From Lachnospiraceae bacterium (GTDB lineage: Bacteria; Bacillota; Clostridia; Lachnospirales; Lachnospiraceae), in contig JAHZHB010000073.1 in the NCBI GenBank assembly GCA_019420465.1, forward strand, positions 1 through 45,158: DNA of 45,158 bases, written 5' to 3'. The notes below the pieces were generated by a model that saw only the letters and a list, made by a program, of their open reading frames with translations, had not been told where the DNA came from and did not search any database. Every line of letters begins with the position of its first letter. Position 1 is the first letter of the stretch. Made by a program: the position numbers and the translations under genes. Shown piece by piece: positions 1 to 8,090 of the stretch.

Positions 1-1039
1 GTCCCGGCATGATACGTCCGGTAAATTCATCAACGATCAGGATCTCATCATCTTTGACTACGTAATCCTGATCTCTGAACATCAGGTTATGGGCACGCAG
101 GGCAAGGATGATATTGTGCTGGATCTCCAGATTTTCCGGATCTGCCAGGTTATCAATATGGAAGAATTTCTCTACTTTTTCGACACCCTGTTCTGTCAGA
201 TTGACGATCTTGTCTTTTTCGTTAACGATAAAATCGCCGGTCTCGGTGATCTCTTCACCCATGATAGCGGTCATTTTTGTCATCTCGCCGCTGGCTTCAC
301 CACGCTGGAGCTGTCTGGCCAGGATATCACAGGTTTCGTACAGCTTGGTGGACTTGCCACTCTGACCGGAAATGATCAGTGGGGTACGGGCTTCATCGAT
401 CAGGACGGAGTCGACCTCATCGATGATGGCGTAGTGCAGTCCGCGCTGTACCAGCTGTTCTTTGTAGATGACCATGTTGTCACGCAGGTAGTCGAAACCG
501 AGTTCGTTATTGGTGACGTAGGTGATATCGCAGTTATAGGCTTCGCGACGTTCTTCGGGAGTCATGGCGTTTAAAACGACGCCTACTTTGAGTCCGAGGA
601 ATTCGTGGATGCTGCCCATCCATTCGGCATCTCGGTTGGCCAGGTAGTCATTGACGGTGACGATATGAACGCCTTTGCCTTCCAGGGCGTTTAAGTATGC
701 GGGAAGGGTGGACACGAGGGTTTTACCTTCACCGGTACGCATTTCTGCGATTCGTCCCTGGTGCAGGATGATACCGCCGATGAGCTGTACACGGTAGTGT
801 TCCATGCCGAGTACTCGTTTGCCGGCTTCACGTACGGTGGCGAAGGCTTCGGGGAGCAGATCGTCGAGGGTTTCGCCGTTTGCGAGACGTTCTCTGAATT
901 TACGGGTCTGGTCGCGCAGTTCTTCGTCTGTCATGTTCTGCATGGTCGGTCGCAGAGCTTCGATTTTATCTACGATCGGATAGATACGCTTCAGCTCGCG
1001 CTGGCTGTGCGTTCCAAATATTTTTTCGGTTAATTTCAT
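1..1039 (-). CDS. secA: Preprotein translocase ATPase SecA, N-terminal part (cut by window edge)
   Basis: Motor ATPase that drives secretory preproteins through the SecYEG channel at the cytoplasmic membrane. I translated the minus strand from the ATG at 1039; 346 residues lie in the window and the frame runs off base 1 without a stop. The N-terminus MKLTEKIFG, the Walker A motif RTGEGKT at residues 101-107, the phrase ILHQGRIAEM before it, and the DEAD-like Walker B segment IDEVDSVLIDEARTPLI identify SecA. A GGAG ribosome site sits 9-10 bases before the start. The gene has its own promoter (1084-1112) and follows repeat A1. In many Firmicutes secA lies next to hpf; here an ABC exporter operon and three repeat elements lie between them. 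Function is near certain; the C-terminal domains cannot be judged. Confidence 0.97.
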   Translation of the reverse strand, partial: MKLTEKIFGTHSQRELKRIYPIVDKIEALRPTMQNMTDEELRDQTRKFRERLANGETLDDLLPEAFATVREAGKRVLGMEHYRVQLIGGIILHQGRIAEMRTGEGKTLVSTLPAYLNALEGKGVHIVTVNDYLANRDAEWMGSIHEFLGLKVGVVLNAMTPEERREAYNCDITYVTNNELGFDYLRDNMVIYKEQLVQRGLHYAIIDEVDSVLIDEARTPLIISGQSGKSTKLYETCDILARQLQRGEASGEMTKMTAIMGEEITETGDFIVNEKDKIVNLTEQGVEKVEKFFHIDNLADPENLEIQHNIILALRAHNLMFRDQDYVVKDDEILIVDEFTGRIMPG

Positions 1040-1083
1040 AAATTTTTTCTCCTGTTTTTGAAGGTTAGAAAAATCCAGCTTCT

Positions 1084-1112
1084 ATTCTAGCACGTTTGGG
1101 TGGGGTGGGCAA
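1084..1112 (-). promoter_or_regulatory. Sigma-A type promoter for secA
   Basis: Reading the minus strand, a TTGCCC -35 box is followed by a 17-base spacer and a TAGAAT -10 box, about 45 bases before the secA start. It lies downstream of repeat A1, so secA can be transcribed independently of the ABC operon. Confidence 0.6.
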
Positions 1113-1154
1113 CTGGAAATGCGTGAAATGTTTATAAAAGTGGGGTGGGGACGA

Positions 1155-1374
1155 CCGTGTGCAGAAGCCCCTGGGGACACAACTCTCCCCGGCAAAACGC
1201 GTTCTCACTCCGCCTCAGGCGTAGCGGTACTAAGTTCGTCCGGCGCCTTTGGGCTTGGACTCACCTACGAAAGTTGCCACTGGCAACTTTCTCCGGATGC
1301 ATGGCAACTAAGTGCCGACGCCTTCGGAGGGTTTTGCCGGGGAGAGTTGTGTCCCCAGGGGCTTCTGCACACGG
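1155..1374 (-). repeat. Palindromic element A1: 132-nt core of family A (long form) between 44-bp perfect inverted arms
   Basis: Arms 1155-1198 and 1331-1374 are exact reverse complements over 44 bp. The core (1199-1330), read on the minus strand, starts CCTCCGAAGGCGTCGGCACT and ends GGCGGAGTGAGAACGC. It matches the core of A2 except for an extra 44 nt at 1264-1307, which contains a palindrome (1269-1291) with apex CCACTGG. The inner arm CTCTCC..GGCAAAAC is shared with A2; the outer arm is unique. Outside the arm, at about 1390-1412, lies a copy of the motif GCGAAGCAACGCGTCC that is clustered near A2. The element fills most of the 380-bp gap between the DUF4340 gene and secA. No Rho-independent U-tract is evident. 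Function unknown. Confidence 0.9.
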
Positions 1375-1419
1375 CCTGTCTTTGGGGGAGGGACGCGTTG
1401 CTTCGCTCGCTGGTGTGTA

Positions 1420-2079
1420 TTAGTTTGTTGTGGTGGATTCGACAGTTTCACTGGGCTCGCCAGCTTCGCTGGCATTGCTGGTTGCGCTGGTTGCGCTAGT
1501 CTCACTGGTTGCACTAGTCTCGCCGGTTGCGCTGGTTTCGGTTTTTTCGAGGGTGGTGAGGTCGCAGTCGAAGGTGGTTTCCAGGGTGGTGGAGGCCAGG
1601 TAGACTTTGCCGGTTTCGTTTGTTTTTACGTAGATTCCGCCGGTGATGTCGTTCTGGTTACCGAGGGTGAGGGTGGTGATGGTGTCACCGACGGCGTATG
1701 TGATGACGTTGGCGGGGGTGTCGAAGCCGTAGGTGGTGTCGTCTTCGGGGGACTCGATTTCCTGGGTGGCTTCTAAGGGGGCCAGGGTGTTTAGCAGGGT
1801 GGTTACCTGATCTGTGTCGAGGGTGAGATCTGGCTGTTCGGTGCAGGTCCAGGTGTCATCTGTTTTGGTCAGGTGGATGGTTCCACCGTTGTTTTGCCAG
1901 CTGAGGGCGGTGATTTCGTCGGCTGACGGCTGACAGATGTATACTTTGGCGGCTTCCTCGGCGGCGGTCTGGCTGGTTTCGGTGTGTTTGTTGTAGAATT
2001 TGAGGCCGGCCAGGGCTGCTGCTAAAAGCAGCAGGACGATGACGGTGCCAATGGCCTGTTTTTTCTGTTTTTCTGTCAT
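1420..2079 (-). CDS. Membrane-anchored DUF4340-type protein of a Gld-like ABC system
   Basis: A 219-residue protein with one N-terminal membrane anchor (about residues 8-26) and the rest probably outside the membrane. The body resembles DUF4340 proteins (short beta repeats with LSWQNNGG and YGFDTPANVITY stretches), which typically accompany GldA/GldG ABC exporter genes; I assign it from this resemblance and context. The last 40 or so residues are a Ser/Thr/Glu/Ala-rich tail (repeats of SATSET) that looks like a spacer rather than a folded domain. The start ATG directly follows the TAA of the upstream gene (TAAATG) with a good AGGAGG site, so translation is probably coupled. Likely substrate-handling accessory; substrate unknown. 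Confidence 0.75.
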   Translation of the reverse strand: MTEKQKKQAIGTVIVLLLLAAALAGLKFYNKHTETSQTAAEEAAKVYICQPSADEITALSWQNNGGTIHLTKTDDTWTCTEQPDLTLDTDQVTTLLNTLAPLEATQEIESPEDDTTYGFDTPANVITYAVGDTITTLTLGNQNDITGGIYVKTNETGKVYLASTTLETTFDCDLTTLEKTETSATGETSATSETSATSATSNASEAGEPSETVESTTTN

Positions 2080-4203
2080 TTAACGTTTCCTCCTCTTTAA
2101 CCAGACGATAATGCCCCATACGATAAGGATCAGAGGGAGCAGTACGATGAAGGCTGCGCCGTACATGATCTGGGTGGATGCGGGTACGGTCATGGTGGAG
2201 ATATTGTATTCTTTGACCGGGATGACAACGGCGCCTGTGTTTTCTTCGGTGGTGTCTACGAGCTGACCCAGTGTGGAGGAAAACAGGGTGGAGTTATTGC
2301 CGCTGACCATCTGGTCTGCGCTGTCTGTGAACATTGCCGTGGAGGTGTATACGACCAGGGTGGAGGTTGTCTTGGTGTCGATCGTCTTTGCAGCGGCTAT
2401 ACCAACAGCGTAGCTGCCCTGTTTGTCACCTTCTTCATAATCATAGCTTGTGGCATTTTGTACATCTGTTTTGATCACGGCATTGTCAGAGGTCATCAAC
2501 AGTGGTGTGTAGGTGATCGTATCGGTATCTTCCGGTACGGCTGCGCCCTGGGCATACGGTACGAAAATGTATGCGTCGGAGGTGCCGGAAGTAAACAGAT
2601 TGCTTTCTGCTACCGGAAGCAGATAAAACGGTGTCTGATAGTACATGGACGTATCTGTCTCTGCGATCATGCCTTTTTCTACGGTAATGCCATAGTTGCT
2701 CATGATCTTATCAAAATTCGGCAGGTCTTCGGTGACTTCGCTGTTGGTCATCAGCAGGACATTGCCGCCGTTATTCATATAATTGATGACTTTATTGGCA
2801 TCATCCTCGGAGAAATCAGAGGTCGGTGCATTGATGATCAGGCATCTGGCATCGTCCGGGACGGTATCTGCATCCATCAGGTTCAGACTTTCGCTGGACA
2901 GATTTGCTTTTTCGATCGCTTTGAGGAAATTGCCACTGAGAGCAGTTTCTCCGTGGCCGGATACCTGGTAGATCTTTGGCATACTGTCACTGGTCACGTA
3001 CTGCAGAGCACTGGTGATCTGACCTTCGCCGTCATAGCCGGTAATACTGGAGCTGTAGGTGGAATAGTCCACGCTGCTCTCAAAGAGGTCATTGTAATCG
3101 ATCACTTTTGACTGATCACCACAGGCAACGATCAGACTTCCGGAAGAGATCTGGCCGTCTGTATACTGCTGGTAAAATGTCGGTGAAGTTGCCGGATCTT
3201 TATACTCTACGCTGATATGTCCGGAGGCATCCGCATACCGTTTAAGTGTTTCCGATACAGTGGAGTCCACACTGGATTCACTGGCGATCACGTAGATCGT
3301 AACATCTTTATCCAGCGTTTTCAGATAATCTTTCGTGTCCTGTGTCAGAGAATACAGCTTGGAAGCTGTCAGGTCGATCGAGGTAACAGAAGACGGAAGC
3401 TCTGCCACGATCAGATTGACAACCAGCGTGATAACGATGCCCAGAGCAATGAATCCGGTACTGAATACACCTGCGGAGAGCTTTTTGCTGGTCATCTGCC
3501 AGCGGCGTTTCTGAATCGACTGCGTTGTCAGAAACAGGAACAGACAGATCATGGAAAGGTAATACACCAGACCACTGACCGAGAAACATCCGTCAAAGAA
3601 GCTCTGCATCGGCTGTCTGAGATCGTAACATCCCAGGATCTTTGTCAGTACATTTCCCGAAGATGAGATCAGATCCGTGATACTCGACATCATATATCCG
3701 ACAAACAGTGCACCAAAGGTCAGTACTGCTGATATGATCTGGCTTTCTGTTAATGAAGAAACAAACAGGCCTACAGCGATACAGGTCAGACCGTACAGGG
3801 CAAATCCGAAAACAGCGATCAGATTCTGTTTGGTCGGTGCATTACCCAGTGTATCCAGAAGCAATGCCATACACGTCATGAGAATGATCACGACCGCATG
3901 TACGGCGGCCATAGCCAGATACTTGGCTGCTACGATCTTTCCGACGGAGACCGGTGCTGTCAGGATCAGCTGATCCGTCTTTGTCCTCCGGTCTTCGGAC
4001 AGCGAGCGCATCGTCAGGACGGATACCGGGATCAGGAAAATAAAGGACACGCCACTGAGCGAATAATAGATCTGCGGAACTCCGTAATTTAAGTTATTTG
4101 CAAAATAATACAGGCTGAAGACTGCCATCACAACGGCAATATAGATCCAGCCGGTGATCGTCTGAAAATAGGATTTAAACTCTCTTTTCCATATGGCTAT
4201 CAT
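2080..4203 (-). CDS. Fused ABC-2 permease and GldG-like extracytoplasmic domain protein
   Basis: A 707-residue protein. The first ~235 residues form an ABC-2 type permease with about six membrane helices (starting IWKREFKSYFQTITGWIYIA). A further helix near 245-268 leads into a large extracytoplasmic domain of the GldG family (phrases IYQVSGHGETALS and DDARCLIINAPTSDF), and a final membrane helix lies at about 680-700 followed by a KRRKR end. In Bacteroidetes gliding systems GldF and GldG are separate; here they are one chain. It overlaps the ATPase gene by 4 bases (ATGA) and abuts the DUF4340 gene, giving a tight three-gene operon. Probable role is export or remodelling of an unknown envelope substrate. 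I see no gliding genes nearby. Confidence 0.85.
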   Translation of the reverse strand: MIAIWKREFKSYFQTITGWIYIAVVMAVFSLYYFANNLNYGVPQIYYSLSGVSFIFLIPVSVLTMRSLSEDRRTKTDQLILTAPVSVGKIVAAKYLAMAAVHAVVIILMTCMALLLDTLGNAPTKQNLIAVFGFALYGLTCIAVGLFVSSLTESQIISAVLTFGALFVGYMMSSITDLISSSGNVLTKILGCYDLRQPMQSFFDGCFSVSGLVYYLSMICLFLFLTTQSIQKRRWQMTSKKLSAGVFSTGFIALGIVITLVVNLIVAELPSSVTSIDLTASKLYSLTQDTKDYLKTLDKDVTIYVIASESSVDSTVSETLKRYADASGHISVEYKDPATSPTFYQQYTDGQISSGSLIVACGDQSKVIDYNDLFESSVDYSTYSSSITGYDGEGQITSALQYVTSDSMPKIYQVSGHGETALSGNFLKAIEKANLSSESLNLMDADTVPDDARCLIINAPTSDFSEDDANKVINYMNNGGNVLLMTNSEVTEDLPNFDKIMSNYGITVEKGMIAETDTSMYYQTPFYLLPVAESNLFTSGTSDAYIFVPYAQGAAVPEDTDTITYTPLLMTSDNAVIKTDVQNATSYDYEEGDKQGSYAVGIAAAKTIDTKTTSTLVVYTSTAMFTDSADQMVSGNNSTLFSSTLGQLVDTTEENTGAVVIPVKEYNISTMTVPASTQIMYGAAFIVLLPLILIVWGIIVWLKRRKR

Positions 4204-5156
4204 AATTCGATCTCCTCCTTCTCTTCTTTTGTCTCTGTCAGTTCAAGGAAGATATCTTCGAGCGTACGTCCGCTGCTGCGCATTTCCAGCAGTGTAAGGC
4301 CGGCATCAGCCACTTTTTTGAATACTTTTTTACGTATATCCTCTGTACTGTCTGTGCTGACCAGAATCCTACTCGTCAGATCCTCTCTGTCCTTTACTTC
4401 CACATGACTGACTCCCGGGATTTCATACAAAATACCCGTTAAAGCATCTGTATTCTCATCTGTCAGAAGCTCCAGCTGCTGGTTTCCCTGCACCTGTGTC
4501 AGAAGATTTTCCGTAGAATCTGAAGCCACCAGTTTTCCCTGGGAAATAATAAAGATATAATCACAGACCTCTTTCACCTCTGAAAGAATATGCGAACTCA
4601 GAATAACCGTATGCTTTTCTCCCAGTCTGCGGATCAGATCACGTATCTCGATGATTTGCTTTGGATCCAGACCAACCGTAGGCTCATCCAGAATAATGAT
4701 CTCCGGATACCCCAGCACTGCCTGTGCCAGCCCCACTCTCTGTCTGTACCCCTTGGAAAGATTACGGATCAGCCGGTCCTGCATCTCTGTGATATGTGTC
4801 AGTTCCATGGCCTCTTCCACATAACGGATTTTTTTATCCTTTTCCACTTTTTTAAGCTCTGCCGCAAAAACCAGGTACTCCCATACCGTCATATCCTCAT
4901 ACACCGGCGGAATCTCCGGCAGATACCCGATACACTTTCTGGCCTCCTCCGGCTCCTTAAAAATGTCATGTCCATTGATCGTAACTTCTCCTGACGTAGC
5001 ACCAATATACCCCGTCAATATATTCATAGTTGTAGACTTTCCTGCCCCATTCGGCCCCAGGAATCCATAAATCTTCCCTGGTTCCACCGTCAAAGACAGA
5101 TCATCTACAGCCCTGTGATCTCCATATATTTTAACCAGATGCTTAATTTCTATCAC
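4200..5156 (-). CDS. ABC transporter ATP-binding protein, GldA/ABC-2 type
   Basis: A 318-residue ATPase that powers the permease encoded just downstream. Walker A GPNGAGKST is at about residues 34-42, the ABC signature reads LSKGYRQRVGLAQ near residue 134, and Walker B with the D-loop reads IILDEPTVGLDP. The H-loop follows as ILSSHILSEV. The length and C-terminal extension (EDIFLELTETKEEKEEIEL) fit ABC-2 exporter ATPases of the GldA/NatA sort. It is the first gene of the three-gene operon and overlaps the second by 4 bases. The start ATG has a GGAGGAATG-type site upstream. Substrate cannot be inferred. Confidence 0.92.
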   Translation of the reverse strand: MIEIKHLVKIYGDHRAVDDLSLTVEPGKIYGFLGPNGAGKSTTMNILTGYIGATSGEVTINGHDIFKEPEEARKCIGYLPEIPPVYEDMTVWEYLVFAAELKKVEKDKKIRYVEEAMELTHITEMQDRLIRNLSKGYRQRVGLAQAVLGYPEIIILDEPTVGLDPKQIIEIRDLIRRLGEKHTVILSSHILSEVKEVCDYIFIISQGKLVASDSTENLLTQVQGNQQLELLTDENTDALTGILYEIPGVSHVEVKDREDLTSRILVSTDSTEDIRKKVFKKVADAGLTLLEMRSSGRTLEDIFLELTETKEEKEEIEL

Positions 5157-5329
5157 GCTTCATTCCTCCTTCTCATCGCACAGCCCAACTTACGCCATGC
5201 ATCTTGTACCACCTTACGCAGAAAATGTGTTGAAATGCGGATAAGAATGTGAAAGTTACGTGATGTTTTTGTGAACAGGGATTTCATTGACCGTATACGG
5301 ACGGGGTTTTGACTGACGGATGAGAATTT
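5157..5329. other. Upstream region of the ABC operon, no gene seen
   Basis: This A+T-richer stretch should hold the promoter of the ABC operon, but I see no convincing -35/-10 pair. Open frames crossing it come from the flanking repeat B1 and the 37-bp tandem repeats and have no coding character. Confidence 0.4.
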
Positions 5330-5416
5330 GACGGACGGACGTGGGGGACTAACGGGTGAAGATTTTGACGGACGGACGTGGGGGACTGGCGGGTGAAGAT
5401 TTTGACGAACGGACGG
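5330..5416. repeat. 37-bp tandem repeat, about 2.3 copies
   Basis: Unit 1 (5330-5366) and unit 2 (5367-5403) differ at only two bases; each begins GACGGACGGACGTGGGGGAC and ends GGGTGAAGATTTT. A partial third unit (5404-5416) runs directly into the left arm of repeat B1. A degenerate related stretch precedes it at about 5298-5329. Confidence 0.85.
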
Positions 5417-5418
5417 CA

Positions 5419-5616
5419 GAAAGAGGAGACGGGCGGCGGTTGTATGCCGGAGGAAAAACAAGTGCAACGCTTTCCTGAGCTACGTGCTAACTCCAACTAA
5501 TGCGTTCAGGAATGCCTTCACGCATAAGTTTCCGTAAGCACGGGATCTCATAAAAGCTAAAACCGCACTTCAAAAGTTTTTCCTCCGGCATACAACCGCC
5601 GCCCGTCTCCTCTTTC
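5419..5616 (+). repeat. Palindromic element B1: 116-nt family B core between 41-bp perfect (45-bp near-perfect) inverted arms
   Basis: Arms 5419-5459 and 5576-5616 are exact reverse complements over 41 bp; after one mismatch three more pairs extend them to 45. The core (5460-5575) aligns along its whole length with that of B2. Nested stems can be drawn: 5460-5465 with 5565-5570, 5469-5473 with 5553-5557, 5483-5488 with 5537-5542, and 5500-5505 with 5520-5525 around the fully conserved loop TCAGGAATGCCTTC. The outer arm (GGGCGGCGGT) is only loosely like that of B2. The element lies between A2 and the tandem repeats, upstream of the ABC operon. Confidence 0.9.
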
Positions 5617-5635
5617 CGCCTGTCTTCCAAGAAAC

Positions 5636-5785
5636 AGCGAGCAAAGCGATGCGTCCCTCCTCACCCTGCCGTACCTCAAAATCAACAAGTCAAACGAAGC
5701 GTCCGCCATAAAATCAGCGAGTCAAACGAAGCGTCCTTTCATCACTCCTCCGTCCCTCAAAATCAGCGAGCGAAGCAACGCGTCC
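5636..5785 (+). repeat. Cluster of four imperfect copies of an ~25-nt motif
   Basis: Four variants of ATCAGCGAG.CAAACGAAGCGTCC occur at about 5633-5660, 5684-5708, 5713-5734 and 5760-5785. The last forms the outer part of the left arm of A2, and a variant forms the outer part of its right arm. A single inverted copy also flanks A1 (about 1390-1412), so the motif is associated with family A elements. Confidence 0.7.
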
Positions 5786-5949
5786 CCCTTCCCCCAGTAT
5801 GCTCTCCGGCAAAACCCTCCGAAGGCGTCGGCACTTAGTGAGTCCAAGCCGTCAGGCGCCGGACGAACTTAGTACCGCTACGCCTGAGGCGGAGTGAGAA
5901 CGCGTTTTGCCGGAGAGCATACTGGGGGAAGGGGGACGCATTGCTTCGC
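5770..5949 (+). repeat. Palindromic element A2: 88-nt family A core (short form) between 46-bp inverted arms with one mismatch
   Basis: Arms 5770-5815 and 5904-5949 pair over 46 bp with a single mismatch at the 37th position from the core. The core (5816-5903) is almost identical to that of A1 but lacks its 44-nt insert at the junction CACTTAG/TGAGTCC. Orientation is opposite to A1, so A1 and A2 form a large inverted pair enclosing the ABC operon. The right arm ends about 32 bases after the hpf stop codon. Confidence 0.9.
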
Positions 5950-5981
5950 GAGCGTCACTCCCCGCCTCACATCATTATTTT

Positions 5982-6509
5982 TCAGAAGTCCGGTTCCAGG
6001 ATCCCATACGTCCCATCCGTCCTTTTATACACCACATTTACCTCATTTGACTGCGCATTAACAAATGCAAAAAATTCATGTCCCGTCATCTCCATCTGCA
6101 GGCAGGCATCCTCCGGATACATCGGCTTCACATCAAACCTCTTATTTCTCGTGATCCGGATCTCATCCTCCTCCCCGTCCTCTTCCAGAAATTCACTCTG
6201 GAACATCGTCGTCTGATACTGGTCGATCAGCTTCTTCCGATGCTTTTTCAGCTGTCTCTCCAGCACCTCCTCTGCAAGGTCAATAGAAATGTACATATTG
6301 GAGCTGGACTGCTCCGTACGAATAGCGCCTCCCTTCAAAGGAATCGTTACCTCGATGATCTGGCGGCTCTTCTCCACACGCATGGTCACTTCCACAAGTA
6401 CATCTTCCTGAAAGTATTTGCCCAGCTTGTCCAGATGCTCGATCACGGCATTCTTAAGACCATCCGTAACCTCCATTTTCTTTCCTGTGATACGATACTT
6501 CATACTCAT
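5982..6509 (-). CDS. hpf: Ribosome hibernation promoting factor, long form
   Basis: A 175-residue long HPF, the type that dimerises 70S ribosomes into inactive 100S particles in stationary phase. The N-terminal S30AE/YfiA-like domain (about residues 3-100: MKYRITGKKMEVTDGLKNAV, then VEVTMRVEK) is followed by a linker and a C-terminal dimerisation domain (about 118-175: ITRNKRFDVKPMYPEDACLQ, ending ILEPDF). The GGAGG site is 3 bases before the first ATG and 9 before a second in-frame ATG at 6503; the second may be the real start. It lies 40 bases after hisA, so may be co-transcribed. In many Firmicutes hpf is followed by secA, which here is displaced by about 5 kb. Confidence 0.95.
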   Translation of the reverse strand: MSMKYRITGKKMEVTDGLKNAVIEHLDKLGKYFQEDVLVEVTMRVEKSRQIIEVTIPLKGGAIRTEQSSSNMYISIDLAEEVLERQLKKHRKKLIDQYQTTMFQSEFLEEDGEEDEIRITRNKRFDVKPMYPEDACLQMEMTGHEFFAFVNAQSNEVNVVYKRTDGTYGILEPDF

Positions 6510-6548
6510 GTACCTCCTTTTTGCAGCATTATACAGTACAGATATCTC

Positions 6549-7334
6549 CTATCTGCGATCTGTCGTACAATAGTCCAATACTTTTTCAAACGACATCGGT
6601 CCACCAAAAAGATCCAGTGCACTGCCGATCGTCACATCGATGGTGTCCCGGCCGATCTCTTTTAACTGTTGCAGGTCCGAAAAACTGCCCACCCCACCGG
6701 CATAGGTTGCCGGAATCGGGCTTTTTTCTGCCAGAAGCCGGACCACATCTGTTTCGATACCGGCACTTTTTCCCTCGACATCCACAGCATGTACCAGAAA
6801 CTCACTGCAATATGCCGACATCCGGGTAAGTGTTTCCTCATCCAGCACTACATCCGTAAACTTCTGCCAGCGGTCCGTCACGATATAATAGACCCCGTCC
6901 TTTTTCCGGCAGCTTAAGTCCAGTACCAGATGCCCGGCACCGACCTTCTCCTGTAAATATTGTAAAGTATTCCAGTGGATTTGTCCATTTTTAAATACGC
7001 AGGACGTCACGATGACCTTGTCTGCCCCGGCATCCAGAAACTCCCCTGCATTTTCCGGTGTGATCCCGCCGCCCAGCTGCATTCCTCCCGGCCATGCCTT
7101 AAGTGCAGACAATGCCTGCGCTTTGGTTGCCTCATAATACGGAGACGTAACTGGATTTAACAGGATGATATGACCGCCTTTTAATCCTTTTTCTCTGTAC
7201 AGTCCGGCAAACCACGCACCATCCTGCGTTGCCACAAAATTTTCCGCAGCACGGTCTCCCTGATCCGTCAGACTGCCACCTACGATCTGTTTTACTTTAC
7301 CGTTATGTATATCTATGCATGGGCGAAATCTCAT
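6549..7334 (-). CDS. hisA: HisA, eukaryotic-type ProFAR isomerase
   Basis: A 261-residue (beta-alpha)8-barrel isomerase for the fourth step of histidine synthesis (Amadori rearrangement of ProFAR to PRFAR). The start MRFRPCIDIHNGKVKQIVGG and the phrases MQLGGGITPENAGEFLDAGA and ATYAGGVGSFSDLQQL match the HIS6/eukaryotic-type HisA subfamily better than the usual bacterial type. The acid/base aspartates fall in CIDIHNGKVKQ and HAVDVEGK. An AAAGG site lies 6 bases before the start. No other his genes are in the window, so it is an orphan of the pathway here; hpf follows after 39 bases. Confidence 0.88.
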   Translation of the reverse strand: MRFRPCIDIHNGKVKQIVGGSLTDQGDRAAENFVATQDGAWFAGLYREKGLKGGHIILLNPVTSPYYEATKAQALSALKAWPGGMQLGGGITPENAGEFLDAGADKVIVTSCVFKNGQIHWNTLQYLQEKVGAGHLVLDLSCRKKDGVYYIVTDRWQKFTDVVLDEETLTRMSAYCSEFLVHAVDVEGKSAGIETDVVRLLAEKSPIPATYAGGVGSFSDLQQLKEIGRDTIDVTIGSALDLFGGPMSFEKVLDYCTTDRR

Positions 7335-7406
7335 ATTCTGCCTTTCCGGCTGTCAAAAAGCCTGTATCTTTCCGGTATACAAAAAATATTGTTATATTGC
7401 AAAGAA

Positions 7407-7430
7407 TCCCGGATAATCGCTTATCCGGGA
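7407..7430 (-). terminator. Hairpin downstream of the lipoprotein gene, probable terminator
   Basis: A perfect 10-bp stem (TCCCGGATAA/TTATCCGGGA) with a 4-base loop starts 8 bases after the lipoprotein stop codon. The following tract TTCTTTGC is only moderately U-rich. Confidence 0.6.
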
Positions 7431-7437
7431 CTTTGTA

Positions 7438-7947
7438 TTATCTGTTGTCTGTACCTGTGACGTCATCCGTCAGATCTTTGACACCCTGACCTATATCCTT
7501 GATACCGGAACCAACAGCATCGCCGACATCATCTACCGCTTTCCCGACATCCTGCCCGGCGCTGTTTCCTTTTCCGGTGTCTCTGGCACCGGCAGCATTG
7601 TCAGTCCCGGCACCGGCACCGCCGGCTGTACTGCTACCAGTTTCCCCGGTGTTCCCCGACGCTGCCTGTCCGTTTCCGGCCGTATTTTTATTGGCTGTAC
7701 CATCCATGCCTGTATCTCCGGTCAGGCCATCCGGTGTCACACCCAGATCGTCCTGTCCGCCTGCCGGCTCATCAGCGATCATATCGCTGTCCGGTGTCTG
7801 TGTATCCGGTTTTGTCGTATCCTTATTTTCTGTTCCGGATACTGTGCCCTTATCGTCTGTGCTGCTCTGCGCATTGCCACATCCGCAGAATAAGCATAGG
7901 ACAACACTTAAAAGGACTGCAAACAGATAGCTTTTTCCATGTTTCAT
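7438..7947 (-). CDS. Low-complexity lipoprotein, function unknown
   Basis: A 169-residue predicted lipoprotein. The signal peptide MKHGKSYLFAVLLSVVLCL ends in a lipobox LFCGC, giving Cys23 or so as the lipid-modified residue. The remainder is dominated by Gly, Ala, Thr, Asp and Asn (runs such as NTGETGSSTAGGAGAGTDN), with a less biased C-terminal segment (AVDDVGDAVGSGIKDIGQGV) that may form a short helix. No known domain is recognised. It is flanked by hairpins on both sides, suggesting its own transcript. It could be a surface spacer or an envelope-stress protein. Confidence 0.75.
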   Translation of the reverse strand: MKHGKSYLFAVLLSVVLCLFCGCGNAQSSTDDKGTVSGTENKDTTKPDTQTPDSDMIADEPAGGQDDLGVTPDGLTGDTGMDGTANKNTAGNGQAASGNTGETGSSTAGGAGAGTDNAAGARDTGKGNSAGQDVGKAVDDVGDAVGSGIKDIGQGVKDLTDDVTGTDNR

Positions 7948-7974
7948 AGCGAAGTCTCCTTTTCTTTATCATTC

Positions 7975-8016
7975 ATAAAATGTGAAAACATAGCTGTAAC
8001 ATTCTTCACATTTTAT
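7975..8016. terminator. Hairpin between dapB and the lipoprotein gene
   Basis: A 12-bp perfect inverted repeat (ATAAAATGTGAA ... TTCACATTTTAT, 7975-7986 with 8005-8016) lies about 75 bases after the dapB stop. It is A/T-rich and has no clear U-tract, so it may be a weak terminator or an operator-like site for the lipoprotein gene. Confidence 0.4.
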
Positions 8017-8090
8017 GTATACAGAGAGCTTCCCTACGCATCTACTATGTACAGTTTATGCGGAAATTATACCTGTACATGCTGTATTTT

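Noticed and set aside
5153..5496. Open frames of 70-104 codons on the minus strand upstream of the ABC operon
   Set aside because: They run through B1 arm and 37-bp tandem repeats, have repeat-derived composition and no ribosome site.
5330..5785. CRISPR array
   Set aside because: Repeats are either directly tandem or irregularly spaced, with no unique spacers of constant length and no cas genes.
1155..5949. Composite transposon carrying the ABC operon
   Set aside because: No transposase, no target duplication, and arms differ between A1 and A2, so only the inverted arrangement is reported.
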